Positions 24,823-33,796 are shown, counted from the stretch's first letter. The stretch: 64,000 nucleotides of DNA from JAMQPK01 sp963782595 (GCA_963782595.1 CAWAKJ010000007.1:62001-126000); one strand, 5' to 3'. Made by a program: numbers and translations. The notes: a model not told the origin generated them from the letters alone.

Positions 24823-25539
24823 ATGTCGCTCTTCGCCACGTTGCTGGCGCTGGTTATCCCCATCTGCGCGGCGGCGCAGTTCGGGTCCTACTGGTCGTCG
24901 GCCGCCCCCAATGTGAAGTACGACGATCGGTGGACGTTCACCCGCCTGCGGTATCACCCGAGCTCGAGCTGGAACCACGACTACCCGCGCGCGGATCGTC
25001 ACCTTGCGTACATCGTGGCGGAAGTCTCGACTGTGCGCGCGCATACCGACGGAAGCAACGTGCTCGATCTCGGCGATCCCGAGATCTTCCGGCATCCGCT
25101 CGTCTATATGTCAGAGCCGGGGTTCTGGGACATGACGGACGCCGAGGCCCAGAATCTGCGCCAGTACCTGCTGAAAGGCGGGCTGATTCTCTTCGACGAC
25201 TTCGAGACCACGCAGTGGAACAACATGGCCGCGCAGATGCGGCGTGTCCTGCCCGAAAATCACTGGATCGAGATCGACGTCACGCATCCCGTGTTCCACA
25301 CGTTTTTCGACCTGAAGAAGATTGATTACCACCATCCGATGTTTCCCGGCATGATCCCGGTTTACAAGGCGCTTTTCGAGAACAACGATCCGAACGGCCG
25401 GATGATCGCCCTGGCGAATCACAACAACGATCTCGCTGAATACTGGGAATGGTCCGACCGGGGATTTTTCGGCATCGACCCGACGAACGAAGCGTACAGG
25501 ATTGGCGTGAACTACGTGATCTACTCGCTGACCCACTAG
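24823..25539 (+). CDS. DUF4159 domain protein, exported
   Basis: The likely start at 24823 gives a signal peptide (MSLFATLLALVIPICAAAQ); the frame is open from ATG 24775, which overlaps the Rieske gene. The 220-residue mature part contains FTRLRYHPSSSWNHDYPRAD, YMSEPGFWDMTDAEA and KGGLILFDDFE, matching DUF4159, a Rossmann-like domain with ThuA/glutamine-amidotransferase-like strands. It ends in GVNYVIYSLTH, also typical. In other genomes DUF4159 sits with MoxR ATPases and DUF58 proteins; none is present here. Function is unknown. Confidence 0.85.
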   Translation: MSLFATLLALVIPICAAAQFGSYWSSAAPNVKYDDRWTFTRLRYHPSSSWNHDYPRADRHLAYIVAEVSTVRAHTDGSNVLDLGDPEIFRHPLVYMSEPGFWDMTDAEAQNLRQYLLKGGLILFDDFETTQWNNMAAQMRRVLPENHWIEIDVTHPVFHTFFDLKKIDYHHPMFPGMIPVYKALFENNDPNGRMIALANHNNDLAEYWEWSDRGFFGIDPTNEAYRIGVNYVIYSLTH

Positions 25540-25557
25540 GACCTAAACTTGGCAGAG

Positions 25558-26697
25558 ATGCCGGTTCGGGTGACGACCGTGCTTCCCACGCTCCAGTGCG
25601 GCGGCACGGAAACACAGGTGATGCTTCTCACGCGGTCGATCGATCGCGCCGCGTTCGACATCGACCTCGCGTGTCTGCGCCGCACAGGCCCGTTTGTCGA
25701 CGAGCTCGACGAGCGCGGCGTTCCGATTACCGAATACGCAATCCCGAGCCTGGCCAGCGCCCGCGCCGCGATCCAGCAAATGAATTTCGCGCGCGACCTC
25801 TCCCGGCGGCGTGTCGACATCGTCCACTCGTACAATTTCTACGGCAATGCGTTCGCGGTGCTGCCGGCACGGCTGGCCCGCGTGGCGGTTATCGTTGCGT
25901 CGATTCGCGATCGAGGGCTGTACCTGACGCCGCTGCAGAAGAGAGCGCAACGTGCGGTATGCCGGCTGGCCGACCAGGTGCTCGTGAATGCCGCGGCCGT
26001 GAAGGACTGGCTCGTCGGCGACGGATACGACCCGGCGAACATTGCCGTGATCCCGAACGGAATCGATCTGGGCCGGTTTCAGCAGCCACTCGATCCGACC
26101 TGGCTGCATCGCGAGTTCCACCTGCCGCCTGGGTCGCCAGTTATCGCCGTCGTGTCGAGGATAGTCCGCCTGAAGGGGTTGGAGCAGTTCGTCGATGCGG
26201 CGGCCGTCGTCGCGCAGCGATGTCCCGACGCGAGATTCCTGATCGTCGGCGAGCCCAATCCGTCGCAGGAGGAGCTTCTCGGCGAGCTTGCCGAGCGCGC
26301 AGCGCGCGTGAACATCCGCGACCGCGTGATCTTCGCGGGCAGGCGGGCCGATATTCCCGCAATTCTTTCGAGCGTGACCGTATCGGTCATCCCGTCATTG
26401 AATGAAGCGCTTTCAAATACCCTGCTCGAATCGATGGCGGCCGGGGCTCCCATTGTCGCGACACGCATTGGAGGCACGCCAGAGGCGCTCAGCGATCGCG
26501 AGCACGGCCTGCTGGTTCCAGCCGGCGACGTGCGCGCGCTTGCGGAGGGAATATTGACGCTGCTGGACGATCGGGACCTCGCCTTGCGGCTCGGGCGCTC
26601 GGCTCGAGCGAAGATCGCCGCATCCTTTTCGGTGGAACGCATGACGGGCGCCACCGAGAGTCTGTATCGAGAGTTGTTGGATCGTAAGAGAAAGTAA
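25558..26697 (+). CDS. GT4-family glycosyltransferase
   Basis: This 379-residue GT-B glycosyltransferase has LQCGGTETQVMLLTR at the N-terminal glycine loop, VIPNGIDLGRF, PVIAVVSRIVRLKG at the start of the nucleotide-sugar-binding domain and the EX7E motif in NEALSNTLLESMAAG. There is no signal peptide or membrane segment. ATG 25558 is used; a TTG at 25549 is also open. The neighbouring double ATP-grasp gene starts 38 bases downstream on the same strand, so the two probably act together on one product. Sugar donor and acceptor are unknown. Confidence 0.9.
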   Translation: MPVRVTTVLPTLQCGGTETQVMLLTRSIDRAAFDIDLACLRRTGPFVDELDERGVPITEYAIPSLASARAAIQQMNFARDLSRRRVDIVHSYNFYGNAFAVLPARLARVAVIVASIRDRGLYLTPLQKRAQRAVCRLADQVLVNAAAVKDWLVGDGYDPANIAVIPNGIDLGRFQQPLDPTWLHREFHLPPGSPVIAVVSRIVRLKGLEQFVDAAAVVAQRCPDARFLIVGEPNPSQEELLGELAERAARVNIRDRVIFAGRRADIPAILSSVTVSVIPSLNEALSNTLLESMAAGAPIVATRIGGTPEALSDREHGLLVPAGDVRALAEGILTLLDDRDLALRLGRSARAKIAASFSVERMTGATESLYRELLDRKRK

Positions 26698-26735
26698 GCG
26701 CTCGGGACTGCATCTTGCAAGCCGTGGTCGGCAAG

Positions 26736-29177
26736 ATGTCAACCTGCCGCAGTGGGTTCGTGCTGGGTTTGTTCGACACCGGTGTCGCGGCCGTGCGCGC
26801 ATTGGGCCGCGCGGGAATCCCGGTGTACGGATTCGACCACGAGCGACAGTACGGCTTCCGTTCGCGATATGGAACCCACGAGAGAAGTCCAGACCCGGTC
26901 CTGGAGTCCACCGCGCTCGTTCAGCTTCTCGTGGACCGGGCCAGGACCCTCGCGGAACGTCCAATCCTCTATCCGACCTCAGACGTCTTTGTCGAATTCG
27001 TTTCGACCCATCGCGAGCTGCTCGAGCCCTACATGGTGCACGCGTTGCCGTCGAAAGAGGCAGTGGCAACTGCGCTCGACAAACGGCGACAGTACGTGCG
27101 AGCGAAAGAGGCTGGCGTGCCGACGATTCGCAGCTCGTCGCCGTTGACTCTCGAAGAGGTAACGGAGCTTTCGGAGTCGTTGTCGTATCCGGTCGTCGTG
27201 AAGCCGGCCATTGGTCACCGATGGCGTCGGCAGTTCTCCTCGTCCAAGGCGTTGCGCGTGCAGACGGCGGAAGACTTGATCCACTTGTTCGAATTCATTT
27301 TCGCCGTTGGGGAGACGGCGGTCGTTCAGCCGCTGGTCGTTGGGCCCAACACCAATCACTACAAGGTGTGCGCCTACTTCGATGCGCAAGGTGCACCGCT
27401 CGTGTGCGTCTGTATGCGGAAGATTCGGCAGTATCCGGTGGACTTTGGCGTCGGCACGATGATGGAGAGCGTGCACGACGCCGAGCTCGCCGAACTGGGT
27501 CTGCGATTCTTTCGCGCGCTGGAATGGCGAGGTCCGGGGTCGATCGAGTTCAAGCGCGACGACCGCGATGGGGCATGGAAGCTCATCGAGCTGAACCCCA
27601 GGCTGTGGCAGCAGCATGGCCTTGCCGCGGCCTGCGGCGTCAATTTTCCGCTGGTTCAATATCGCGACCTCACTGGAGACACCGAACCGGCAGCCGGCTG
27701 GCGTCTGGGTGTCCGCTGGATCGATGAGTTCCGGGACGTGCGAAGCGCGTGGGATCACATGCGCGCCGGTCGTCTTACATTGTGGGAATGGACACGGTCG
27801 CTTTCCGGCGTTCGCGACTTTGCGTTGATGTCGGCCGACGACCCCCGTCCGTTTCTTGCCGCGCTGGCCGATTTCGCCGCCGCTCCGTTGCGACGCGCCA
27901 TGCGCCGGCTGCCTGCGCGCGCAGACATTCGGGCAACGATCAGGTCTGTCCGGGGGGCGTGGACGACCTGGGGCAGTCACGCGGCGAAAGTCCGGAACAA
28001 AGTCAGCCGTCATGTGGGCCGCGCGCTCGATCAGGGAGCGCTCGCGCCGGGACCGGACACGTCGCGGCTGGAACGCCAGATGGTCAATCAGTTGTTCGCC
28101 CGGTCGGCCCGAATGCTCGGGTTGGACTGCAGGTTCGTCACTCCCGAGTTTCTTTCCATCGAGGGATCACACGGCGTTGTGTTGAGGATGTCCGGTGTCT
28201 ACAACGATCTCGATGGGTTCGCCGCCGGCGTCGTCTGCGGCGACAAACTGATCTCGCGCCGGATAATGATGGAGGCCGGGCTGCCGATTCCGCGTGGCCA
28301 GGCGTTTCATGCGAACGACGTCGGCGGGGCGCTGGAGTTCGCGCTTGCCCTCGGGACGCCATGCGTCACGAAGCCCGCACGTTACACGAGTTCATCGGCG
28401 GGCGTCAGCGTCGGGCTCGCGGCACGTGACGAGATCCGCCGGGCATTTCGTCGCAGTGCGCTGTACTGTGACGAAGTGCTGATTGAAGAGCATGTCGCGG
28501 GTGACGATTATCGCCTGCTCGTCTACAAGGGCCGTTGTCTGTCGGTGCTCAAGCGCGAGCGGCCGGCGGTGGTCGGCAATGGCCGCGATTCCATCGCGAC
28601 GCTGATCGGTCGCCAGAACGCTCAACGCATCTCATCTTCAGAATGGGCGGTCGGCGATTCCGAGCTGATGCCGCTCAGAACCGACGTGCGGACCCGTTCT
28701 TTCCTAGCGACGCGCGGCCTGTCGCTGCGGAGCGTTCCAGAGCCGGGCCGTCGAGTCGAGCTGTCGCCGCTGGCCAACTACGGTATCGGTGCTTCGTATC
28801 GTGAGTGCTTCGAAACCGCGGATCCGGCGATTTGCCGGTCGGCCGAAGCCGCGGCGAGTGCGGCGGGTGTTGTGCTGGCGGGCATCGACATCATCGCGCG
28901 GGATATTTCCAGGTCGCCTCACGTCATCAATGAGATCAACACGACGCCGAGCACGCAGTTGCACTACTTCGCCGGGAATGGCGAAGGGCGTGTCGATCCC
29001 TTTGCGGTCATTCTGAGAGACCTAGTGGACCTGCGGCATCACCCAGAAGGTTGTGCGGAACGCCTCGATGCCATCGAGTCGCAAGAGAACCGAATACTTT
29101 CCGAAAGCCGCAATCTCGACAGGGGCGAGCGAAATGTGCCCGTCGCAGACGCCATGCTTCGGCAGGCGCAGCGATAG
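26736..29177 (+). CDS. Tandem ATP-grasp protein (two different ATP-grasp ligase modules)
   Basis: The 813-residue protein fuses two ligase modules. Residues 1 to about 390 resemble carboxylate-amine ligases of the COG3919 type (VLGLFDTGVAAVRALGRAGI, YPVVVKPAIGH, WKLIELNPRLWQQ). After an arginine-rich linker, residues about 450-770 resemble the ATP-grasp of cyanophycin synthetase or glutathione synthetase (SRRIMMEAGLPIPRG, CVTKPARYTSSSAGVSV, GIDIIARDI, VINEINTTPSTQLHYF). Metal- and ATP-binding residues (lysines, E-x-N motifs) appear intact in both. Each would form an amide or ester from a carboxyl phosphate. ATG 26736 is chosen over TTG 26715. The last 156 bases overlap DUF6941 on the other strand. 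Confidence 0.82.
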   Translation: MSTCRSGFVLGLFDTGVAAVRALGRAGIPVYGFDHERQYGFRSRYGTHERSPDPVLESTALVQLLVDRARTLAERPILYPTSDVFVEFVSTHRELLEPYMVHALPSKEAVATALDKRRQYVRAKEAGVPTIRSSSPLTLEEVTELSESLSYPVVVKPAIGHRWRRQFSSSKALRVQTAEDLIHLFEFIFAVGETAVVQPLVVGPNTNHYKVCAYFDAQGAPLVCVCMRKIRQYPVDFGVGTMMESVHDAELAELGLRFFRALEWRGPGSIEFKRDDRDGAWKLIELNPRLWQQHGLAAACGVNFPLVQYRDLTGDTEPAAGWRLGVRWIDEFRDVRSAWDHMRAGRLTLWEWTRSLSGVRDFALMSADDPRPFLAALADFAAAPLRRAMRRLPARADIRATIRSVRGAWTTWGSHAAKVRNKVSRHVGRALDQGALAPGPDTSRLERQMVNQLFARSARMLGLDCRFVTPEFLSIEGSHGVVLRMSGVYNDLDGFAAGVVCGDKLISRRIMMEAGLPIPRGQAFHANDVGGALEFALALGTPCVTKPARYTSSSAGVSVGLAARDEIRRAFRRSALYCDEVLIEEHVAGDDYRLLVYKGRCLSVLKRERPAVVGNGRDSIATLIGRQNAQRISSSEWAVGDSELMPLRTDVRTRSFLATRGLSLRSVPEPGRRVELSPLANYGIGASYRECFETADPAICRSAEAAASAAGVVLAGIDIIARDISRSPHVINEINTTPSTQLHYFAGNGEGRVDPFAVILRDLVDLRHHPEGCAERLDAIESQENRILSESRNLDRGERNVPVADAMLRQAQR

Positions 29178-29399
29178 AGGCTGGCCTTTCACATCGGCGC
29201 CGGTCTCGTCTTGCACCATCAGGGAAATGGCCGCGTGCTCATCGGGGTCGCCGACCAGCCGGAAGGCGGCAAGCAGCGCGTCGATCCGCACAGGCACAGC
29301 ATCGGTAACTAGCGCACTGATCATGCCGATGATTGAGGGCGTGCCCGGTACACGCGACATGTCGATTTCCTCGCAGAGCACCATCCATTCACATCGCAC
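29022..29399 (-). CDS. DUF6941 family protein
   Basis: A GTG at 29399 preceded by GGGAGG (spacing 5) opens a 125-residue protein beginning MRCEWMVLCEE, the start expected for DUF6941. It continues with FRLVGDPDEHAAISLMVQDE and ends FGKYSVLLRLDGIEAFRTTF, a single beta-sandwich. The strong ribosome-binding site and the family match make it real, although 156 bases overlap the 3' end of the ATP-grasp gene on the opposite strand. The function of the family is unknown. No partner gene is adjacent on this strand. Confidence 0.75.
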   Translation of the reverse strand: MRCEWMVLCEEIDMSRVPGTPSIIGMISALVTDAVPVRIDALLAAFRLVGDPDEHAAISLMVQDETGADVKGQPLSLRLPKHGVCDGHISLAPVEIAAFGKYSVLLRLDGIEAFRTTFWVMPQVH

Positions 29400-29474
29400 C
29401 GCTGCCTCCCGATGACGGATTATCGATCAAAAACACGGTGAGATGTGAGGCCAACTGTGCACAATAGGCATTAG

Positions 29475-29535
29475 CAAAGTCGCTAGGCGCAAGTCGGAAG
29501 TCGGCAGTCGCAAGGCAGTCGGGAGTCGCAAGGCT
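29475..29535. repeat. AGTCG short-period repeat upstream of the DUF1080 gene
   Basis: The pentamer AGTCG occurs about six times at irregular spacing of 7 to 12 bases, and AGTCGCAAGGC occurs twice exactly. The stretch ends a few bases before the DUF1080 start codons. It has no coding potential. Its style (a short word repeated with variation) matches the spacers at 22279 and 48084, but the word differs. Confidence 0.5.
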
Positions 29536-29540
29536 GGAGC

Positions 29541-30362
29541 ATGATGGAGATGATGATGAAGAACCTGATTTTGATTGCAGTGTTGGCCGCGGCTGGCGCC
29601 ACGCTGTCGTCGCAGCAGCCGCCGGCTCCGTCCCCAGACCGCGGGCAGGGCCGTGGCCGTGGCGGCCAGGGACCGCGCTTGCCCGAACCGCTGGTGGTCG
29701 ACGACCGCACCGGCTTCGAACCGATTTTTGATGGATCGACGTTGAACGGCTGGGATGGCGACCGTCGATTCTGGCGCGTCGAGAACGGCATGATTGTCGG
29801 CCAGAGTTCTCCGGACAACGTCGTCGGCCAGAATACGTTTCTCATCTGGCGCGGCGGCGAGCCACGTAACTTCGAGTTGAAGGTGCAGTTCCGGATGGAT
29901 TCGACCAACAGCGGCATTCAGATCCGGAGTGCGCATTTGCCTGCCGGCACGCAGGCCGGTGATACGAAGATCGAGAACAACTGGGTGTTGAAGGGGTATC
30001 AGGCGGACATCGACTTCGCCAATCAATATACGGGTCAGATCTACGAAGAGCGCGGACGCGGGTTTCTTGCCATGCGAGGTCAGGCGGCGTATGTCCCCGA
30101 CGGCGGGCGTCCGAGAGTCATCGGTCAGCTGCAGAACGGCGACGAGCTGAAGGCGACGATCAAGGTCAACGACTGGAACCAGGTCCACTTGATCGCGCGC
30201 GGCAATACGATCATTCAAATTCTCAACGGCGCCGTGACGAGCGTGCTCGTGGACGATGATGTGAAAAATCGGGCGCTGAGCGGGTTGATCGGATTCCAGA
30301 TGCACACCGGCCCCCCGATGAAACTGGAGCTCCGTAACGTCTGGCTCAAGAAGCTGGAATAG
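29541..30362 (+). CDS. Secreted DUF1080 / 3-keto-disaccharide hydrolase-like protein
   Basis: A run of in-frame ATGs (29541-29556) opens a signal peptide (MKNLILIAVLAAAGATLSS); the GGAG at 29545 favours 29556. After a Gly-Arg-rich linker comes a concanavalin-like fold with FEPIFDGSTLNGWDGD, RFWRVENGMIVGQS, FRMDSTNSGIQIRS and a C-terminal IGFQMHTGPPMKLELRNVWL, the signature of DUF1080. Characterised relatives hydrolyse 3-keto-disaccharides or 3-keto-glycosides. It overlaps the end of the convergent PQQ enzyme by 17 bases. Periplasmic carbohydrate breakdown fits the surrounding genes. Confidence 0.9.
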   Translation: MMEMMMKNLILIAVLAAAGATLSSQQPPAPSPDRGQGRGRGGQGPRLPEPLVVDDRTGFEPIFDGSTLNGWDGDRRFWRVENGMIVGQSSPDNVVGQNTFLIWRGGEPRNFELKVQFRMDSTNSGIQIRSAHLPAGTQAGDTKIENNWVLKGYQADIDFANQYTGQIYEERGRGFLAMRGQAAYVPDGGRPRVIGQLQNGDELKATIKVNDWNQVHLIARGNTIIQILNGAVTSVLVDDDVKNRALSGLIGFQMHTGPPMKLELRNVWLKKLE

Positions 30363-31965
30363 CGAACACTCTTACAGTGGAGCCGGCAACCGCGGCGACG
30401 TACTGCGTTCCATCGATCGCATACGTCATCGGGCTCGACTTCCAGACTTGCTGCGTCTCGAACTGCCATAGCCGTTGTCCGGTCCGTGCATCGACCGCGA
30501 CAAAGGCGCCGCCAGTGTTGTCGCCGTAGAAGACGAGTCCGCCCGCCGTGCTGATGAGGCCCGATCCGGTAATACTCCCGCCTATCTTCTCGACCTCCCA
30601 TACCACCTTGCCGGACTGGAGGTTGAGAGCCCGCAGGAATTTTCCCCCGCCTTCGATCGTCACCGTCTTCGTCGTCCCGCCGTAGAACGATTTGCCAAAC
30701 TCGAACCAGTCGGAATTCTTACGGTAGATCGCGCAGCCCTCCGAAGCCATCACGTAAAACAAGCCCGTTGCCGGATTGAACGCGCTGGACGGCCAGTTGG
30801 CGGCGCCAGAAACCGCCGGACATGTTTGCGTGCCATCGACCGAGTTCTCGTAGCCCGCAGACAGTTTCGGACGGCCGTCCGCACCGATGCCGGACGCCCA
30901 CGTCAGGTTTTTCACGAAGGGCTCCGCCATCAACATCTCGCCGGTGAGCCGATCGAGGACGTAGAAGAACCCGTTTCGATTCGCCACTACGAGCAGTTTT
31001 CGCGCCCGTCCGCGGAACTCGGCGTCGATGAGCAGCGGCGGCTGATTCGCGTCCCAGTCGTGGAGATCGTGCGGGGTGAATTGAAAATGCCATCGCAGCT
31101 GTCCTGTGGCGGGATCGAGAGCCACCACAGAGGATGAGTACAGGTTGTCGCCCTTGCGCTCGTCGCCGTTGTAGTCGGGACACGGGTTGCCCGTCGGCCA
31201 GTAGAGGAGCTTCGCGTCAGGGTCGTACGAACCGGTCAGCCACGTCGTCGCGCATCCGTGCTCGAGCGCCTTCCCAATCCACGTTTCCGATCCAGGCTCG
31301 CCACGCGCGGGAACCGTCCAGAACCGCCACACACGCTCACCCGTCGAAGCCCGGTATGCATCGAGAAAGCCGCGCACGCCCTCATCGCCCGCTGAGATGC
31401 CTGCGATCACGAGATCGTTGACGATGAGCGGCGCGCCGGTCGATCCGTAGTTCAGATGATGATCGGCCATCTCGACATCCCAGATCAGCTCTCCCGTGCG
31501 TCGATCGAGCGCGACGAGATGAGCGTGATCGGTCTGAAGAAACACACGATTCCCGAGTACGGCGACACCGCGGTTGATGCCCGCCGCCGGGTCACCAGTC
31601 GGCACGAGCCCCGGCGTCTGCGGGCGGCTGAACTGCCAGATTTGCCGGCCCGTGCGCGCATCCAGCGCGCGCGCTTCGTTCACCGCCGTCACGTACATGA
31701 CTCCGTCCACGACAACCGGTGTCATCTGCAGCGCGCGCTTGCCTCCGATGTCGTGGGTCCATCTCGGAACCAGGGTCGAGACGTTCCGGGTGTTGATGTG
31801 ATCGAGCGGGCTATGGCGATTCGCGCTCAGATGACCGTTGTAACTGGGCCACTCGCCCGGCCTGGGACGTACGATGTCGTCGAATGTGATCTCGCGCGGC
31901 AACTGCGCGTGGGAGATACTTGTGAGCAGTCCAACGGAGAGAATTGTCGCGGCGATTCGTGACAT
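30346..31965 (-). CDS. Periplasmic PQQ-dependent dehydrogenase-like beta-propeller
   Basis: The signal peptide MSRIAATILSVGLLTSISHA supports ATG 31965; the frame is open to ATG 31998. The mature part is an eight-bladed quinoprotein propeller with repeated tryptophan-docking motifs (ALDARTGRQIWQF, ALDRRTGELIWDV, ALDPATGQLRWHF). It also has HDLHDWDANQPP, equivalent to the Asp-containing loop near PQQ in alcohol and sugar dehydrogenases. No cytochrome c domain is fused, unlike the paralog at 40892-43186, so an external electron acceptor is needed. Alcohol or sugar oxidation is inferred. It is divergent from the cupin gene. Confidence 0.88.
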   Translation of the reverse strand: MSRIAATILSVGLLTSISHAQLPREITFDDIVRPRPGEWPSYNGHLSANRHSPLDHINTRNVSTLVPRWTHDIGGKRALQMTPVVVDGVMYVTAVNEARALDARTGRQIWQFSRPQTPGLVPTGDPAAGINRGVAVLGNRVFLQTDHAHLVALDRRTGELIWDVEMADHHLNYGSTGAPLIVNDLVIAGISAGDEGVRGFLDAYRASTGERVWRFWTVPARGEPGSETWIGKALEHGCATTWLTGSYDPDAKLLYWPTGNPCPDYNGDERKGDNLYSSSVVALDPATGQLRWHFQFTPHDLHDWDANQPPLLIDAEFRGRARKLLVVANRNGFFYVLDRLTGEMLMAEPFVKNLTWASGIGADGRPKLSAGYENSVDGTQTCPAVSGAANWPSSAFNPATGLFYVMASEGCAIYRKNSDWFEFGKSFYGGTTKTVTIEGGGKFLRALNLQSGKVVWEVEKIGGSITGSGLISTAGGLVFYGDNTGGAFVAVDARTGQRLWQFETQQVWKSSPMTYAIDGTQYVAAVAGSTVRVFAIPAS

Positions 31966-32012
31966 AACTGCTCGCATCCGTGATAAAGATACAGGCATTC
32001 TGAGGAGGTACC

Positions 32013-32492
32013 GTGCAGCGATTGTTCCTTGTGTTAGCGACCTTCTGCGCAGCCACGGCAGCTTGGGCCCAGTCCAATCCCGACACTATTGTGTACTGGC
32101 CAGCGTCCAAGCTGAGCGGCTATTCGGCCACCTTGAAAGGCCGGCAAACCGAAAAGCAGACGATGAGCGCGTCGGAGATTCTCTCCGACCTGGGGAATCA
32201 CAAGTTCGAGATCCTGCGGCGCGATGGCAGCGGCGCCGGCGAGCTTCACCAGAACTGGACGGACGTCTTCGTCGTCCAGGGGGGCGAAGCCACCATCCTT
32301 TATGGGGGCACTATCGAGGATGCCAAGGACACGGGGAACGGCGAGATCCGCGGGCCGAGACATGTGGGTGGAAAATCGCAGAAAGTTGCCGCGGGCGACG
32401 TGCTGGTGATGCCTCCCGGCGTCGCCCATCAAACCATCGTCGAGCCCGGAAAGAACTTTTTCGTGCTCATCGTGAAGGTGCAGCGAAAGTAA
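32013..32492 (+). CDS. Secreted cupin-domain protein
   Basis: A GTG at 32013 follows GAGGAGG by 4 bases. The 159-residue product has a signal peptide ending in AWA and one cupin barrel. Its motif 1 region is ELHQNWTDVFVVQGGEATILYGG and motif 2 is GDVLVMPPGVAHQTIV. The metal-binding histidines are only partly kept (His in ELHQ and AHQ), so the site may hold one metal or none. It lies divergent from the PQQ propeller, and a long hairpin separates it from the aldose epimerase. Function is unknown. Confidence 0.82.
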   Translation: MQRLFLVLATFCAATAAWAQSNPDTIVYWPASKLSGYSATLKGRQTEKQTMSASEILSDLGNHKFEILRRDGSGAGELHQNWTDVFVVQGGEATILYGGTIEDAKDTGNGEIRGPRHVGGKSQKVAAGDVLVMPPGVAHQTIVEPGKNFFVLIVKVQRK

Positions 32493-32522
32493 GCCAATCG
32501 TTCAAAAAACGAATACGAACAG

Positions 32523-32576
32523 GAGATTAGGAGATTAGGAGAGTGAATTCGATCGATCTCCTGAACTCCTGATCTC
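32523..32576. terminator. Long hairpin between convergent genes, built from GGAGATTA-type repeats
   Basis: Arm 32523-32542 consists of GAGATTAGGA-type repeats and pairs with 32557-32576. The stem is 20 bp with two G-U pairs and one mismatch, and the loop is 14 bases. It lies between the stops of the cupin (plus) and the aldose epimerase (minus), so it probably terminates both transcripts. No clear U-tract follows on either strand. Each arm is itself a direct repeat of a hexamer-like unit (AGGAGA). Confidence 0.55.
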
Positions 32577-32603
32577 GTGTTTGGTTTGCAGTCGGAACCA
32601 CCC

Positions 32604-33701
32604 CTAGAAACCGCTGGGCCGGATCCAGAAGCTTTCCTGCCAGACACCACCGGGAGCAATGCTCTGCAGCTCTTTGTAGACGCCTTTGTGAGCGAGGTTC
32701 AGCGCGTTGATGATCGCTGTGACCGGCTCAATACAGATGAAGTTGCGCGCGGCGGCGTCCTGGCCAGGCGCGGGTTTCGGCGCATAGATCACCACGGCGC
32801 GATAGTTCGTCCCGAGCACGACGTCGAGCCGCTGGGCTTTACCTCTTAGCGACATCGTGGCCTGTCCGCGTGCATCGTGTACAAGATCGCTGAAGACGTC
32901 GTCGAGCTCGAGCGGCGCCAGTTGAACCGACTCTGGCCTGGCAAAGAACTTTTCGATTGGCTGGGTGACGCCTGTCGGCATCTTGGCTTCTGACACGGGC
33001 CAGTGCGTTCTGGCCGCGACCGAAAGCGTCCATTCGTCGCGCGGAGAATCGGTGAGCTGAAAGAACGGGTGGAAGCCGACGGCGACGGGCATCGGCTCGA
33101 CGCTCAGGTTGTCGATCCGCGTCGCGACTTCCAGCACCCCGTCGCGCAGGCGGTGCGTCATCTCGATGGTGTGCGCAAACGGAAACTGCGCCATCCAATC
33201 GGGATGCGTGAAGAATTCCAGTTTGCTCGTCACCCAGGCCAATTGGCCGTCTGCACGAGCGTCGAGAACTTTCCAGTCTGGAACCGATGAGAGAAATCCA
33301 TGAATAGGGTTCGTCCCGCGAACGTTCCCCAGGCTCATGTCGAAGGCGTAGCGCTTGCCGTTGGCGTAAAACGCCTGCTCATCGAGCCTGTCGGCCCACG
33401 GCGCGAGGAACGGGATGCCGATCGATCCGGTCCCGCCTTTGTAGTCTGCGGCCGATGTGAAAGGGAAACGAAGGACGTTGTGTCCCTTCACTTTCATTTC
33501 GACGGCCAGGTTGCCGAGGGATGGAATGATCGAAACGGTCGTCTGGTTTCGGCTGTCCGTCAACTCGACGACCGTGCCGACCTGACGCGCAGAGTAGAGC
33601 GGGGAAGGACCGGGCTGACGCAGGGCGGCGGGTTGTGCGCCAATCGCGACGATCTCCAGTAGCAGCGCTGCGCCAAGTACGCGCCCTGACATGCGAGCCA
33701 T
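32604..33701 (-). CDS. Exported aldose 1-epimerase family protein
   Basis: This 365-residue protein has a signal peptide (about 1-22) and the galactose-mutarotase fold. It contains GSIGIPFLAPWADRLDE, NPIHGFLSSVPDWKV with the catalytic-type histidine, VGFHPFFQL with the second histidine, and FICIEPVTAIINALNLAHKG carrying the catalytic glutamate. Members interconvert anomers of aldoses; an exported version would prepare sugars for the periplasmic dehydrogenases nearby. The start is ATG 33701 or 33692. It is divergent from the cupin at 33797. Confidence 0.9.
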   Translation of the reverse strand: MARMSGRVLGAALLLEIVAIGAQPAALRQPGPSPLYSARQVGTVVELTDSRNQTTVSIIPSLGNLAVEMKVKGHNVLRFPFTSAADYKGGTGSIGIPFLAPWADRLDEQAFYANGKRYAFDMSLGNVRGTNPIHGFLSSVPDWKVLDARADGQLAWVTSKLEFFTHPDWMAQFPFAHTIEMTHRLRDGVLEVATRIDNLSVEPMPVAVGFHPFFQLTDSPRDEWTLSVAARTHWPVSEAKMPTGVTQPIEKFFARPESVQLAPLELDDVFSDLVHDARGQATMSLRGKAQRLDVVLGTNYRAVVIYAPKPAPGQDAAARNFICIEPVTAIINALNLAHKGVYKELQSIAPGGVWQESFWIRPSGF

Positions 33702-33754
33702 ATCTTAGCCGAGTCATGTTTCTCCAGAGCAACTCCGGCTGCAGCGACAAAGCA

Positions 33755-33760
33755 TATAAT
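33755..33760 (+). promoter_or_regulatory. Candidate -10 element TATAAT upstream of a cupin gene
   Basis: A perfect TATAAT lies 36 bases before the cupin ATG at 33797, in otherwise GC-rich sequence. I do not see a TTGACA-like -35 at the usual 16-18 base spacing, so it may be an activator-dependent or chance match. Confidence 0.3.
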
Positions 33761-33796
33761 CCGGGAAATTCTGCCCACTTACACTAGGAGGACGTC

